Counted from the stretch's first letter, positions 1-8,044 are shown. The stretch: DNA of 12,018 nt from Conexibacter sp. (GCA_025964215.1 JAOPZG010000133.1:1-12018), one strand, 5' to 3'. Made by a program: numbers and translations. Notes: a model not told the origin generated them from the letters alone.

Positions 1-2
1 TC

Positions 3-263
3 GGCGGCGGACGGGTGCGGGTCGCGGTGCGCGCGGCGGCGGCGGGCCGCATGGTCCTGCGCGGCGCCGGCGGCAAGCTGGCCTCGTGGTCGCACGCGAT
101 GCGCAAGGGCCAGACGCTGCGGGTGACGCTCCAGCCGTCGAAGGCGACGCGCAAGGCGCTGGCGCGGGGGCGTCACGTGCGCGAGCGGGTGAGCGCGCGG
201 TTCACCGCGAAGGGCAAGGCGGCGACGACGCGGCGGAGCGGGACCGTCCGGCTGCGGCGGTGA
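3..263 (+). CDS. C-terminal end of a secreted beta-sandwich protein (partial)
   Basis: The reading frame is already open at the left edge, so only the last 86 or so codons are present and the true start lies outside the window. The visible piece is basic, with many Arg, Lys, Thr and Ala residues in alternating beta-strand-like patterns. It contains the stretch LRVTLQPSKATRKALARG and ends in RSGTVRLRR. This kind of tail closes many long exported proteins of Solirubrobacterales-type actinobacteria, and the large protein ending at 7448 finishes in a comparable way (ARVRR). From this I infer an extracellular or wall-associated protein whose N-terminal domains are not visible. No catalytic motif is present, and the function cannot be named. 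The next gene starts 23 nt downstream on the same strand but appears to have its own promoter. Confidence 0.65.
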   Translation, partial: GGGRVRVAVRAAAAGRMVLRGAGGKLASWSHAMRKGQTLRVTLQPSKATRKALARGRHVRERVSARFTAKGKAATTRRSGTVRLRR

Positions 264-273
264 CCGCGACGGA

Positions 274-279
274 TACCCT
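274..279 (+). promoter_or_regulatory. -10 box of a probable leaderless promoter
   Basis: The hexamer TACCCT fits the actinobacterial -10 pattern TANNNT and ends 7 nt before the ATG at 287. That spacing would put the transcription start at or next to the first base of the start codon. No Shine-Dalgarno sequence lies between the box and the ATG, which fits leaderless translation. The assignment is inferred from position only. Confidence 0.4.
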
Positions 280-286
280 GGGACGC

Positions 287-805
287 ATGGAGGCCGCGCC
301 GCAGTCCACGCCCGCCCTGTCTGACCGAGAGGTCATGACGTGGGACCACCTCGGAGCGGCGTCGCGGGTGCTGGCCGAGGCGGTGGTGAGCAGCGGCTGG
401 CAGCCGGACATCGTGCTCGCGATCGCCCGCGGCGGGCTGCTTCCTGGCGGCGCCGTCGCGTACGCCCTCGGCGTCAAGAACTCGTGCGCGATGAACGTCG
501 AGTTCTACACCGACGTCGACCAGCGCCTCGAGGTGCCGATGGTCCTGCCGCCGGCGCCCGACCTCATCGACCTCGGCGACTCCAAGATGCTGATCGTCGA
601 CGACGTCGCCGACACCGGTCGCACGCTCGAGGTCGTCCAGAGCTTCTGCGCCGGCAAGGTCGGCGAGGTCCGCACCGCCGTCCTGTACGAGAAGCCCCAC
701 TCCGTCGTGAAGTGCGACTACATCTGGCGCCGCACCGACCGCTGGATCGACTTCCCCTGGAGCGCCCAGCCGCCGGTGCCCGGCGCGGGGACCGCGGTGG
801 CGTAG
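287..805 (+). CDS. Phosphoribosyltransferase (PRTase type I fold)
   Basis: This 172-residue cytosolic protein belongs to the type I phosphoribosyltransferases, which transfer a phosphoribosyl group from PRPP to a base or use that fold for regulation. The diagnostic PRPP loop is VDDVADTGRTL at residues 104-114: two acidic residues followed by the D-T-G-R-T turn. An earlier conserved segment, AIARGGLLPGGAVAYALG (residues 46-63), matches the pyrophosphate-binding region of xanthine/hypoxanthine-type enzymes. The C-terminal WIDFPW (153-158) is also usual in this group (COG2236-like). The base specificity cannot be read from the sequence. I chose ATG 287 because a TANNNT box lies 7 nt upstream. 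An in-frame ATG at 335 is an alternative that would shorten the protein by 16 residues. The frame stays open upstream to 86, but that part is a shadow of the preceding gene. Confidence 0.9.
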   Translation: MEAAPQSTPALSDREVMTWDHLGAASRVLAEAVVSSGWQPDIVLAIARGGLLPGGAVAYALGVKNSCAMNVEFYTDVDQRLEVPMVLPPAPDLIDLGDSKMLIVDDVADTGRTLEVVQSFCAGKVGEVRTAVLYEKPHSVVKCDYIWRRTDRWIDFPWSAQPPVPGAGTAVA

Positions 806-834
806 CCGCGCCGCGGACCTGGCAGGCTTCAGCC

Positions 835-867
835 ATGCAGATCCGGGGCATTGAAGGGCTCGCATGA
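835..867 (+). CDS. Possible 10-codon upstream ORF (leader peptide)
   Basis: An ATG at 835 opens a tiny frame reading MQIRGIEGLA. Its TGA (865-867) overlaps the ATG of the STAS gene at 864 in the ATGA configuration. A CAGGCT hexamer ends 6 nt before this ATG and resembles the leaderless promoter pattern of the phosphoribosyltransferase gene, although its first base deviates from TANNNT. If transcription starts here, ribosomes would enter on the short ORF and could reinitiate at the STAS start. The ORF may also be fortuitous, because its amino acid sequence shows nothing recognisable. Confidence 0.3.
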   Translation: MQIRGIEGLA

Positions 868-1211
868 AGCAGCGTCCGGCGGTCACCATCCTCACGGGAG
901 AGCTCGATCTCCAGGCCTCGCGCTCCCTCGGGCAGCGCCTGAACGAGGAGGTCGGCGCGGGCGTCAGTGCGGCCGACGTCATCCTCGACCTCTCGTCGGT
1001 GTCGTTCATGGACTCCAGCGCCCTCGGCGTGATCGTCCAAGCCGACCAGCGCCTCGGCCGCCAAGGCCGCGCCCTCGCGGTCATCGCCCCGGAGGGCAGC
1101 GCCGCCGCCGCCCTCGTGGAGATGACGCACGTGGATCGGTCGCTGCGCGTGGCGGCGACGCGGGACGAGGCGGAGGCGAAGTTGGAGCGGGATCCAGCGA
1201 CGCCGTCGTGA
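864..1211 (+). CDS. STAS-domain anti-sigma factor antagonist
   Basis: This 115-residue protein is a single STAS domain, the fold of SpoIIAA/RsbV-type antagonists. In partner-switching systems the unphosphorylated antagonist binds a kinase-type anti-sigma factor and frees an alternative sigma factor; phosphorylation of a conserved Ser turns it off. The hallmark is at residues 49-54, FMDSSALG, in which Asp50-Ser51 corresponds to the Asp-Ser phosphorylation site. The beta-strands VTILTGELD near the N-terminus and VILDLSSVSF (39-48) also fit the fold, and the length is normal for the family. A weak GAAGGG lies about 5 nt before ATG 864, and the start overlaps the stop of a 10-codon ORF. No anti-sigma kinase or sigma factor gene is adjacent in this window, so its partner is unknown. 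The VOC gene follows after 10 nt and may be cotranscribed. Confidence 0.88.
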   Translation: MKQRPAVTILTGELDLQASRSLGQRLNEEVGAGVSAADVILDLSSVSFMDSSALGVIVQADQRLGRQGRALAVIAPEGSAAAALVEMTHVDRSLRVAATRDEAEAKLERDPATPS

Positions 1212-1221
1212 GCACGGCCGC

Positions 1222-1701
1222 GTGACCATCCGCCGCATGGAGCACGTGGGCATCGTGGTCGAGGACCTCGCCGCGGCGACGGCGTTCTTCGTCGCGCTCG
1301 GGCTCGAGCTGCAGGGCGAGGCGTCGGTCGAGGGTGCCTGGGTCGACCGCGTGATCGGGCTCGAGGGCGCCCGGTCGGACATCGCGATGCTGGAGACCCC
1401 GGACGGCCACGCACGCGTCGAGCTGACGCGGTTCCACACCCCGCCGAGCCCGGATGGCGACGACCCGCCCGCGCCGGCGAACGCCCCGGGCATCCGCCAT
1501 CTCGCCTTCTCCGTCGAGGACATCGACAGCGTCATCGCGCGCCTGCAAGCCCACGGCGCGACGCTCGTCGGCGCGGTCGAGGACTACCGCGACAGCTACC
1601 GCCTCTGCTACCTCCGCGGCCCGGCCGGGATCATCGTCGAGCTCGCGGAGTCGCTCACGCCGGCTGCCACAGCTCGATCCGGTTCCCCGCTGGATCGGTG
1701 A
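1222..1701 (+). CDS. VOC family (glyoxalase/dioxygenase-fold) protein
   Basis: This 159-residue cytosolic protein of the vicinal oxygen chelate superfamily has two beta-alpha-beta-beta-beta modules. The four metal-ligand positions can be placed at His8 (EHVGIVVEDL), Glu67 (ARVELTRF), His93 (IRHLAFSVEDI) and Glu140 (GIIVELAE), so it is probably a functional metalloenzyme. The substrate is unknown; methylmalonyl-CoA epimerase, glyoxalase and ring-cleavage roles all use this scaffold. The GTG start at 1222 puts the first ligand His at residue 8, as in relatives; ATG 1237 would leave only two residues before it. Family members usually stop soon after the last ligand. Here about 15 extra residues (from Ser144) are read through the antisense of the neighbouring broken VOC gene, an unusual tail that is probably unstructured. 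Confidence 0.85.
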   Translation: MTIRRMEHVGIVVEDLAAATAFFVALGLELQGEASVEGAWVDRVIGLEGARSDIAMLETPDGHARVELTRFHTPPSPDGDDPPAPANAPGIRHLAFSVEDIDSVIARLQAHGATLVGAVEDYRDSYRLCYLRGPAGIIVELAESLTPAATARSGSPLDR

Positions 1702-1880
1702 CCCAGCCGAAGCGGCCGACGCCCTCCAGCTCCTGCGTCTCCTCGGCCACGTCCGCGCCCTTGCCGCCACGACCCGTGCTCGTCGGCGTCCAGCCCGAGG
1801 CACTCGCGGTACCACGCGCCGAGCGCCTCCGGGTCGCTCGCCCGCAGGAAGCACCCACCGATGCCGAGCACGCGTTCCAT
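1655..1880 (-). pseudogene. Broken VOC/glyoxalase-like gene with internal deletion and frameshift
   Basis: From ATG 1880 (with GGGGAAG 8 nt upstream) the frame reads a normal VOC N-terminus, MERVLGIGGCFLRASDPEAL, followed by GAWYRECLGLDADEHG. It then loses sense. The C-terminal part continues in another frame as KGADVAEETQELEGVGRF, then GWVTDPAGNRIELWQPA, and a TGA at 1657-1655. That is the ordinary ending of small VOC proteins, which are about 120-130 residues long. Only about 75 codons are present, so roughly 50 middle residues are missing. The frame changes at the join, around 1763-1778. This is best read as a single deletion whose size is not a multiple of three. The gene converges on and overlaps the intact VOC gene by 47 bp. 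A sequencing error alone would not explain the missing middle. Confidence 0.75.
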
Positions 1881-1992
1881 GCCGGGATCTTCCCCGAGAC
1901 GGCGCCGGCGCGCGTTCTCCCAGAAACCGTGGCAAAAGATCAGGGTGCCACCCCGATGCGAAATCCGCCCCCGGTTGACACGGTCACGCGCG

Positions 1993-4017
1993 ATGCCGAC
2001 TCGGTCCGTGGCTGTCCTGCTGATCGCCGTCGCCCTCAGCCTCGCCGGCGGCGCGGCGTCCGCGACGGCCGCCGGCCCCACCACGACGCTCCAGAGCCTC
2101 ACGTCCACCGGGACGAAGGCCGACGGCAGCTCGTCCGCGGTGGCGGTGAGCGACGACGGCCGCTGGGTGGCGTTCCGGTCGAGCGCCGCGAACCTGAGGC
2201 CGGCGGGCGCCGTGGCCTCGGAGAGCGTCTTCCTGCGCGACCGCGCGCGCGGCACCACGCAGGAGGTGACCGCCGGCCCCGGCGGGGCCTCGCCCGACCA
2301 GGACGGCGTCCCGGGCTTCGAGATGAGCGGCGACGGCCGGTTCATCGTGTACTACTCCGACGCGACCAACCTGGCCGACACGCCGGGCGACTACCAGGCG
2401 TTCCTGTGGGATCGCCTCACCGGTCAGACCCGGCGGATCAGCACGAACGTCGTGCCCGGCGGCACCTACTACCGGGCCGTCGACGTCGCGATCAGCGACG
2501 ACGGCACCACCGCCGCCTACACGGCCACCAACCTCGACACCGGCATCAGCGACGTCTACGTGGTCGACGTCGGGACCGGCGCGATCAAGCGCGTGGCCGA
2601 GCCCTCGCCGGGCGTCCGCGGCGACGGCAGCGCCACCAGCCCGGCGCTGTCGGGCGACGGCCGCTGGATCGCCTACAGCTCGGGCTCCACGAACCTCGTC
2701 GCCGGCGACACCAACGCCAAGGTCGACATCTTCGCCGAGAACGTCGCGACCGGCGGGCGCGAGCGCGTCTCGGTCCGCACCGACGGCGGTCAGACCGACC
2801 TGAGCTCGTCCGGCCCCGCGATCGACGGCGACGGCTGCGTGGTCGCCTTCGGCTCGAACGCCACGAACCTCGTGACCGGCGCCGACATGACCGGCGTCAA
2901 GGACTTCGTTCGCAACCGCTGCACCGGCGAGACCGAGGTCGTCAGCGTCGCGACCAACGGGACCGTCGGCACGGCCAGCACGTCCCCGGCGATCTCGCTC
3001 GACGGCTGCGTCGTCGCGTTCCGGACCACGCAGATCTTCACGCCGCCGCCGGCCAACTCGGCGATCGCGCTGCGCGACCGCTGCGCCGGCGTGACCTCGC
3101 GCGCCGACATCTCCACCGGCGGCGACGCGGGCAACGGCGGGGCGTCGATCGGGACCCCGAGGCTCGGCGGCCTGCGCGGCCGCTACGTCCCGTTCGGCTC
3201 GTCGTCGAACAACCTCGACCTCGGCGACCCCGACACCAGCAGCGACGCGTACCTGCGCGATCGCGCCGACGTGAACCTCCCGCCGCACGCGGTGGCGCAG
3301 GTCAGCCAGTCGGGCGCGCGGGTCAGCGTCGACGCCACGGGCTCCAACGACCCGGACGGCTACGCGCTCAGCGGCTCGGTCGGGTTCGGCGACGGCACGG
3401 CGGAGGTCGCCTCGCTGGCGGCGACGCACGACTACGCGCGCGGCGGCATCTACACGCTGACGGTCACGGTGACCGACGCGGACGGCGCGACCGACCGCAG
3501 CTACCAGGCCGTCACGGTGCCCGACCCGCCGCCGCCCGCGACGCCCGCACTGCCAGGCGGCGGTGGAGGCGGCGCCGCCGCGCCGCCGGTCCTGATCGAC
3601 TCGGGCCAGCTGAAGCTGTCGGGCGTGCGGCTCGACCGCAGCCGGTTCTCCGTCGCGCCGTCGAAGGGCAAGCCGGGCTCGGGCCAGGGCGCGACGCTCA
3701 GCGCGACGCTGTCGGGCGGCTCGGCGACGCTCACCGTCGCGATCGACCGCAGCGCCGCCGGCCGGCGCTCCAAGGGGCGCTGCGTCAAGGGCGCCAAGAA
3801 GGGCACGCGCTGCTCCGTGTACACCGCGGTCGGCTCGCTCGCGAAGTCCGTGAAGGCCGGCGACGTCACGGTGCCGATCAGCGGGCGGCTCAGCTCGGGC
3901 GCGCTGCACGCCGGCAGCTACCGGATGCGCATCTCCGCGAAGGCGGCCGACGGCCGCAAGTCCTCCACCACGACGCTCGCGTTCACGATCCTCACCACCA
4001 AGAAGGCCCACCGATGA
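1993..4017 (+). CDS. Secreted seven-bladed beta-propeller / PKD-domain protein
   Basis: This 674-residue exported protein begins with a signal peptide (MPTRSVAVLLIAVALSLAGG, cleavage likely after the Ala-rich stretch near residues 24-27). Seven repeats of the type S-x-DGRWVAFxSxxxNL occur near residues 52, 111, 167, 219, 277, 334 and 391. This is a WD40-like/TolB-type (PD40) propeller with seven blades. Residues about 430-510 form a PKD-like Ig domain (VDATGSNDPDGYAL, FGDGTAEV, YTLTVTVTDADG). A Pro/Gly-rich linker (511-533) follows, then a C-terminal beta domain (about 537-674) with a Cys pair (GRCVKGAKKGTRCSVY) of the type that closes many Solirubrobacterales surface proteins. ATG 1993 is chosen because it gives the signal peptide; the upstream in-frame Met codons do not. 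No clear Shine-Dalgarno sequence is present. The stop overlaps the next start, so the two proteins probably work together outside the cell. Ligand or substrate is unknown. Confidence 0.85.
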   Translation: MPTRSVAVLLIAVALSLAGGAASATAAGPTTTLQSLTSTGTKADGSSSAVAVSDDGRWVAFRSSAANLRPAGAVASESVFLRDRARGTTQEVTAGPGGASPDQDGVPGFEMSGDGRFIVYYSDATNLADTPGDYQAFLWDRLTGQTRRISTNVVPGGTYYRAVDVAISDDGTTAAYTATNLDTGISDVYVVDVGTGAIKRVAEPSPGVRGDGSATSPALSGDGRWIAYSSGSTNLVAGDTNAKVDIFAENVATGGRERVSVRTDGGQTDLSSSGPAIDGDGCVVAFGSNATNLVTGADMTGVKDFVRNRCTGETEVVSVATNGTVGTASTSPAISLDGCVVAFRTTQIFTPPPANSAIALRDRCAGVTSRADISTGGDAGNGGASIGTPRLGGLRGRYVPFGSSSNNLDLGDPDTSSDAYLRDRADVNLPPHAVAQVSQSGARVSVDATGSNDPDGYALSGSVGFGDGTAEVASLAATHDYARGGIYTLTVTVTDADGATDRSYQAVTVPDPPPPATPALPGGGGGGAAAPPVLIDSGQLKLSGVRLDRSRFSVAPSKGKPGSGQGATLSATLSGGSATLTVAIDRSAAGRRSKGRCVKGAKKGTRCSVYTAVGSLAKSVKAGDVTVPISGRLSSGALHAGSYRMRISAKAADGRKSSTTTLAFTILTTKKAHR

Positions 4018-7000
4018 AGCGCGTCACGCTGATCGCCGTCCTGCTCGCGGCGCTGCTCGTCCCGGCCGCCGCGCACGCCGCGGGCGGCACGATGAACGTC
4101 GGCTTCGAGGACCTCGCGGCCGGCACGACGGTCACCGACCAGTACGCCTCGACCCAGGGCGTGCGCTTCGGCACGCCCGCCGACTTCGGGCTGCCCGAGG
4201 GCGGCGGGGACTGCGGCGAGCCGCCGATCGCGTCGCCCGGCGTCAGCGGCCACTCGCTGAGCATCGGCTGCCAGCACCGCGAGTTCGGCGGGCTGACCGT
4301 GGCCAGCGGCATCGAGCTCACCAGCGAGCGGCGCGCGATCAGCCTCCAGCTCAAGGCCGTGGGCACCGACCAGACGGTGACCGTCAAGATCTACGCGATC
4401 GGCGGCGTGGAGCTGGACTCGAAGACGCTGACGCTGACCGGCGACGGCCCGGTGGTCACCGTGCCGTTCACGCGCTCCACGCCGGAGATCGTCGGCGTGA
4501 GCATCAACGGCGGCGCCGTCGACACCGGCTTCGACGACCACGTCTTCCTCGACAACGTCACGGGGCCGATCGAGGATCCGACGACCGTCACGCCCAAGTT
4601 CTCCCTGACGCTGCTGCAGCCGCGGACCGACGTCGTCGAGGGCTCGTCGGTCACGGTCCCGGTCCGGGTCAACCGCTACAACGGCTCGGTCGGGCCGGTG
4701 CAGCTCAACGTGGGCGACCTGCCCTCCGGCGTGGACGGCGCGCAGATCACGCCCAACCCGGTGCCCGGGCGCGACACCTCGCAGCTGAAGATCAGCGTCG
4801 ACGCGCCGCTGGCCGGCGACCGGCAGCTCACGATCAGCGCGTCCAAGCCGGCGGGCGCGCCGGTCACCGTCGGCAACCCGGTCGGCGCCTCCGTGGTGCA
4901 GACCGTCAGCGTGATCTCCGCGCTGTCGTTCACCGACCGCGCGGCCGAGGAGATCGTCTTCACCCCGGGCTGCGCGTTCTCGCCCACCCAGGACGTGACC
5001 GTGCGCGGCGGCTACCGCGGGCGGATCGCGATGAGCGTCCAGGTGCTCGCCGGCGCGCCGCAGCCGTCGCAGAGCGCCGAGATCCAGGCGACCGCCGACG
5101 GCGACCTCCAGTTCCCGTACCCCGTGCCGTTCAAGGGCCCGGGCAGCGGCGTGCTGCGGATCACGTTGTACCCCGCCAACGCGACGAGCGTCGTCCGCGA
5201 CGTCCCGGTGCGCGTCGCGGCGCCGATCGCCGGCGTCTCCCCGACGTCCGTCCACACGCCGCGGGCCGGCCAGGAGGGCTCGCTCGTCACGCTCAACGGC
5301 GAGGGCTTCTGCGGCTCGGCCAACACGCGCGTGCGGTTCGGCAACGACCAGGCCGACGCGCCGATCCTCAGCCGCAACCCGCAGGGCACGCAGATCAGCG
5401 TGCGCGTGCCGCGGCTCGCCACGACCGGCAAGATCCAGATCATCCCCGACATCACGCATCCCGCCGACGGCGTGCTCGACGGGCCGGTGATCACCGTCGA
5501 CTCCTACCGCAACGTCGCAGGCTTCCCCTTCCACAACTACACGCCGCACCTGACCGTCGACCAGATGACGGCGACGTTCGGCCGGGCCGCGACGCACATC
5601 TCGGTCGACGCGTGCGGGGCCTTCACGTTCGGGGCGGTCGACTGCACGGTGATCACGCCGATCCCCGACCCGTGGGCGATGATCGTCCTGGCGCTCGCCA
5701 ACGCGACGATGGGCAGCGACTCCGGCGGCGGCGCGTGCTTCGGGTTCTCGCGCACGACCGAGCAGCTCCGGATGCAGCGGCGGACCTACGGGGGCCTCGG
5801 CAACGACGCGGCCACCAACGCGTTCGGGATCCCGGCGCCGGGCGGCCCGAGCGGGAGCGTGCAGGAGACCATCAACGCGAACCAGCTCGCCCAGCTCTCC
5901 GGCGAGTACGCGGGGTACTACCTCGCCCACGCGGTCGCCGGCCAGTTCACGGCGGACCCCGGGTCGCTCCGCAACGACCTCGCGGCGCGGCTGCGGAGCA
6001 ACGACTACCCGTTGATGTCGCTGCGCACCGGCGGGACCGTCGACGAGCTGCACGTCGTCGTGGGCTACGACATCGAGGACGACCCGAACGAGCCGGGCGC
6101 GTACTACGTCGACGTCTACGACTCGAACCAGCCGTTCGTCGTCCCCGGCTACGTGCAGGCCGGCAAGGCGACCGACAGCAACGAGGACACCGAGGGCGAG
6201 CTGCACAAGCAACGGGTCGAGGACAGCCGCATCCACGTCCACGCCAACGGCCACTGGGAGCTGCCGAGCTCCGACATGTCGGCCAGCAGCCTGGGGAACA
6301 TCGTGGTCGGCGGCCTCGACGACCCGCCGTCGCACCCGACGCTGATCACCGCCAAGGGCGCGCTGAAGAGCGGCGTCACCGCGCTGTTCGGCTCGGCCGC
6401 CGGCACGCTCGTCGGCCTGGCGGCCCGCGCGCACGCGCACACGGCGGCGACCGACCCGCCGAGCACGACGTCGCAGATCGCGGTGGGCGACCGTCATCTC
6501 TACAGCGCGCCGGGCGTGCTGGAGGACGACAAGGCCAAGGCGCTGAACGCGACGCCGTGGGTGCCGGCGACCGGCGCGCCGACCGGCACCGAGGGCTTCC
6601 TGCTCGGCGGCGGCGCGGGCGCGACGTACGACGTCGACCTCCAGGGCGGCCGGGCCGGCTCGCAGACGCGGACGGTGATCGGCGACGGCGTCGTCTCGCA
6701 GGTCACCGCGCCGTCGCGGGCGGGCGTGACCGACAAGCTGACGCTGACGCCCAGCGACGCGGCGGTCGGGTTCTCGTCCGGCAAGGGCTCCGTCCCGCTG
6801 TCCATGCAGACGATGGCGCGCGGGACCGACGGCACGACCCGCGGCGCCGCGGTGAGCCTGACCAGCGGGACCGGTGGCCACGACAGCGTCGGGTTCGACG
6901 CCGGGCGCACCACGGTGGAGCTGACGCACGCGGGCAAGCCGGCGACGGTCACGCTGACGCTGTCGAGCTTCGGGAAGACGCTGCCACAGACCGGGCGCAT

Positions 7001-7448
7001 CTCCATCCGGGTCGGCAAGGGCACGACGACGATCAAGCCCGGCGCGTGGACCGCGCTGCGGGGCGGCACGGTGAAGGTCCGCGCGAACGGCAAGACCAAG
7101 ACCATCACCTTGCGCACCTCCGGCACGGCGAAGGGCGCCAAGCTGACGAAGCTGTCGGTCGCGACCAAGCGCGGCAAGCGCATCGCGAGCGTCCGGGTCA
7201 CGGTCCCGTCCGGCGTGGTCGACGGCACGGCCAACGTCGCGCTGGCCATCACCCGCGGCAAGAAGAGCACGGTCATCGCCACCAAGTCGCTGGCGGCCGG
7301 CGCGAAGGGCACGCGCACCCTGACCTGGACGCTCCCGTCGAAGGCCCACCGCGGCGACCACCTGCTGGCCATCGCCACCACGGTCATCCAGCGCGGGACG
7401 CAGTTCGACTCGGCGGTGTCGCGGAAGACGGCGCGGGTGCGGCGCTGA
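4014..7448 (+). CDS. Large secreted multidomain protein with putative papain-like domain
   Basis: This 1144-residue exported protein is coupled to the preceding gene by an ATGA overlap; AGAAGG lies 7 nt before ATG 4014. It has a signal peptide (residues 1-22, ending AHA). Next comes a lectin-like jelly-roll region (about 31-188, opening with VGFEDLAAGTTV and closing with HVFLDNVTG), Ig-like beta domains (about 198-402) and a TIG/IPT-like domain (about 404-493, with SPTSVHTPRAGQEGSLVTL). The central region (about 503-776) contains GGGACFGFS with Cys575, LHVVVGYDIED with His680 and VYDSNQPF with Asp703/Asn705. The order and spacing resemble papain-fold cysteine peptidases or C39-like domains. 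This is my inference, and the domain could be inactive or structural. A low-complexity Thr/Gly/Ser region and a basic C-terminal beta domain (about 976-1144, ending ARVRR) follow. No LPXTG motif or C-terminal membrane anchor is visible. Confidence 0.8.
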   Translation: MKRVTLIAVLLAALLVPAAAHAAGGTMNVGFEDLAAGTTVTDQYASTQGVRFGTPADFGLPEGGGDCGEPPIASPGVSGHSLSIGCQHREFGGLTVASGIELTSERRAISLQLKAVGTDQTVTVKIYAIGGVELDSKTLTLTGDGPVVTVPFTRSTPEIVGVSINGGAVDTGFDDHVFLDNVTGPIEDPTTVTPKFSLTLLQPRTDVVEGSSVTVPVRVNRYNGSVGPVQLNVGDLPSGVDGAQITPNPVPGRDTSQLKISVDAPLAGDRQLTISASKPAGAPVTVGNPVGASVVQTVSVISALSFTDRAAEEIVFTPGCAFSPTQDVTVRGGYRGRIAMSVQVLAGAPQPSQSAEIQATADGDLQFPYPVPFKGPGSGVLRITLYPANATSVVRDVPVRVAAPIAGVSPTSVHTPRAGQEGSLVTLNGEGFCGSANTRVRFGNDQADAPILSRNPQGTQISVRVPRLATTGKIQIIPDITHPADGVLDGPVITVDSYRNVAGFPFHNYTPHLTVDQMTATFGRAATHISVDACGAFTFGAVDCTVITPIPDPWAMIVLALANATMGSDSGGGACFGFSRTTEQLRMQRRTYGGLGNDAATNAFGIPAPGGPSGSVQETINANQLAQLSGEYAGYYLAHAVAGQFTADPGSLRNDLAARLRSNDYPLMSLRTGGTVDELHVVVGYDIEDDPNEPGAYYVDVYDSNQPFVVPGYVQAGKATDSNEDTEGELHKQRVEDSRIHVHANGHWELPSSDMSASSLGNIVVGGLDDPPSHPTLITAKGALKSGVTALFGSAAGTLVGLAARAHAHTAATDPPSTTSQIAVGDRHLYSAPGVLEDDKAKALNATPWVPATGAPTGTEGFLLGGGAGATYDVDLQGGRAGSQTRTVIGDGVVSQVTAPSRAGVTDKLTLTPSDAAVGFSSGKGSVPLSMQTMARGTDGTTRGAAVSLTSGTGGHDSVGFDAGRTTVELTHAGKPATVTLTLSSFGKTLPQTGRISIRVGKGTTTIKPGAWTALRGGTVKVRANGKTKTITLRTSGTAKGAKLTKLSVATKRGKRIASVRVTVPSGVVDGTANVALAITRGKKSTVIATKSLAAGAKGTRTLTWTLPSKAHRGDHLLAIATTVIQRGTQFDSAVSRKTARVRR

Positions 7449-7459
7449 GTGCGTCGCCC

Positions 7460-8044
7460 TCAGATCACCGTGGTGCCGCCGTCGACGACCAGCTCCATCC
7501 CATTGACGTAGCTCGAGTCGTCCGAGGCGAGGAACAACGCGACCGACGCGATCTCCTCAGGGCGGCCCATCGCTCGCCGCGGGATCACGGACTCGAACTG
7601 CGCCTTCACCTCCACGTCCATCACCTCCTCCATCATCGGCGTGGCGACCTGGCCGGGGGTCAGCACGTTCACCCGGATCTTCCTGTCGCGCAGCTCGGAC
7701 ACCCACACCCGTGCGTAGGCGGGCAGCACGGCCTTGCTCGCTGCGTACACACCCCAATCGGGGTAGCCCCGCAGCGAAGCGTTCGACCCGGTCATGAAGA
7801 TCGAGCCTCCGTCCTCGAACAGCGGCAGCGCCTTCTGGACGGTGAACAGCGTGCCGCGCGCGTTCAGCGAGAACGCGGCGTCGAAGTGCTCCTCGGTGAT
7901 CTCGCCGAGCCTGCTCGGCGCGCCGATCCCGGCACTCGCCCACAGCACGTCGACGACGCCCTTCTCCTCCTTGACCGTCTCGAACAAGCGGTCCAGGTCA
8001 TCGACGGGCTCAAGACCGTCCGCAAGGCGCAGCTCATCGCCCAT
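7460..8044 (-). pseudogene. N-terminally truncated short-chain dehydrogenase/reductase (SDR)
   Basis: The 194 codons from ATG 8044 encode the C-terminal three quarters of a classical SDR. The catalytic residues are all visible: Asn61 (SLNARGT), Ser87 (FMTGSNAS) and the Y-x-x-x-K motif at Tyr100/Lys104 (VYAASK). The ending NGMELVVDGGTTVI is typical. The first 50-60 residues of a normal 245-250-residue SDR are absent, including the TGxxxGxG dinucleotide-binding loop. None of the three minus-strand frames upstream to about 8160 restores them. The NAG motif is also altered to ASAG (37-39). Without the Rossmann glycine loop it should not bind NAD(P), so it is scored as a decayed gene. It converges on the large secreted protein gene with only 11 nt between stops. 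Confidence 0.7.

Noticed and set aside
173..1414. 413-codon minus-strand frame opposite the phosphoribosyltransferase, STAS and VOC genes
   Set aside because: It runs antisense through three well-recognised genes and shows no domain.
1975..1980. TTGACA hexamer 12 nt before the propeller gene start
   Set aside because: A -10 box at normal spacing would fall inside the coding sequence, and none is present, so it is not a usable -35 for this start.
1698..4013. Long open plus-strand frame upstream of and in frame with the 4014 gene, giving a 1916-residue reading
   Set aside because: The part before 4014 is an Arg/Pro-rich shadow of the propeller gene in another frame. A signal peptide and ribosome binding site mark 4014 as the real start.
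3918..7361. Very long open frame (1147 codons) antisense to the large secreted protein gene
   Set aside because: Its composition (Arg, Ala, Asp, Val, His) is that of an antisense shadow in very GC-rich coding DNA. The plus strand carries recognisable domains and a signal peptide.
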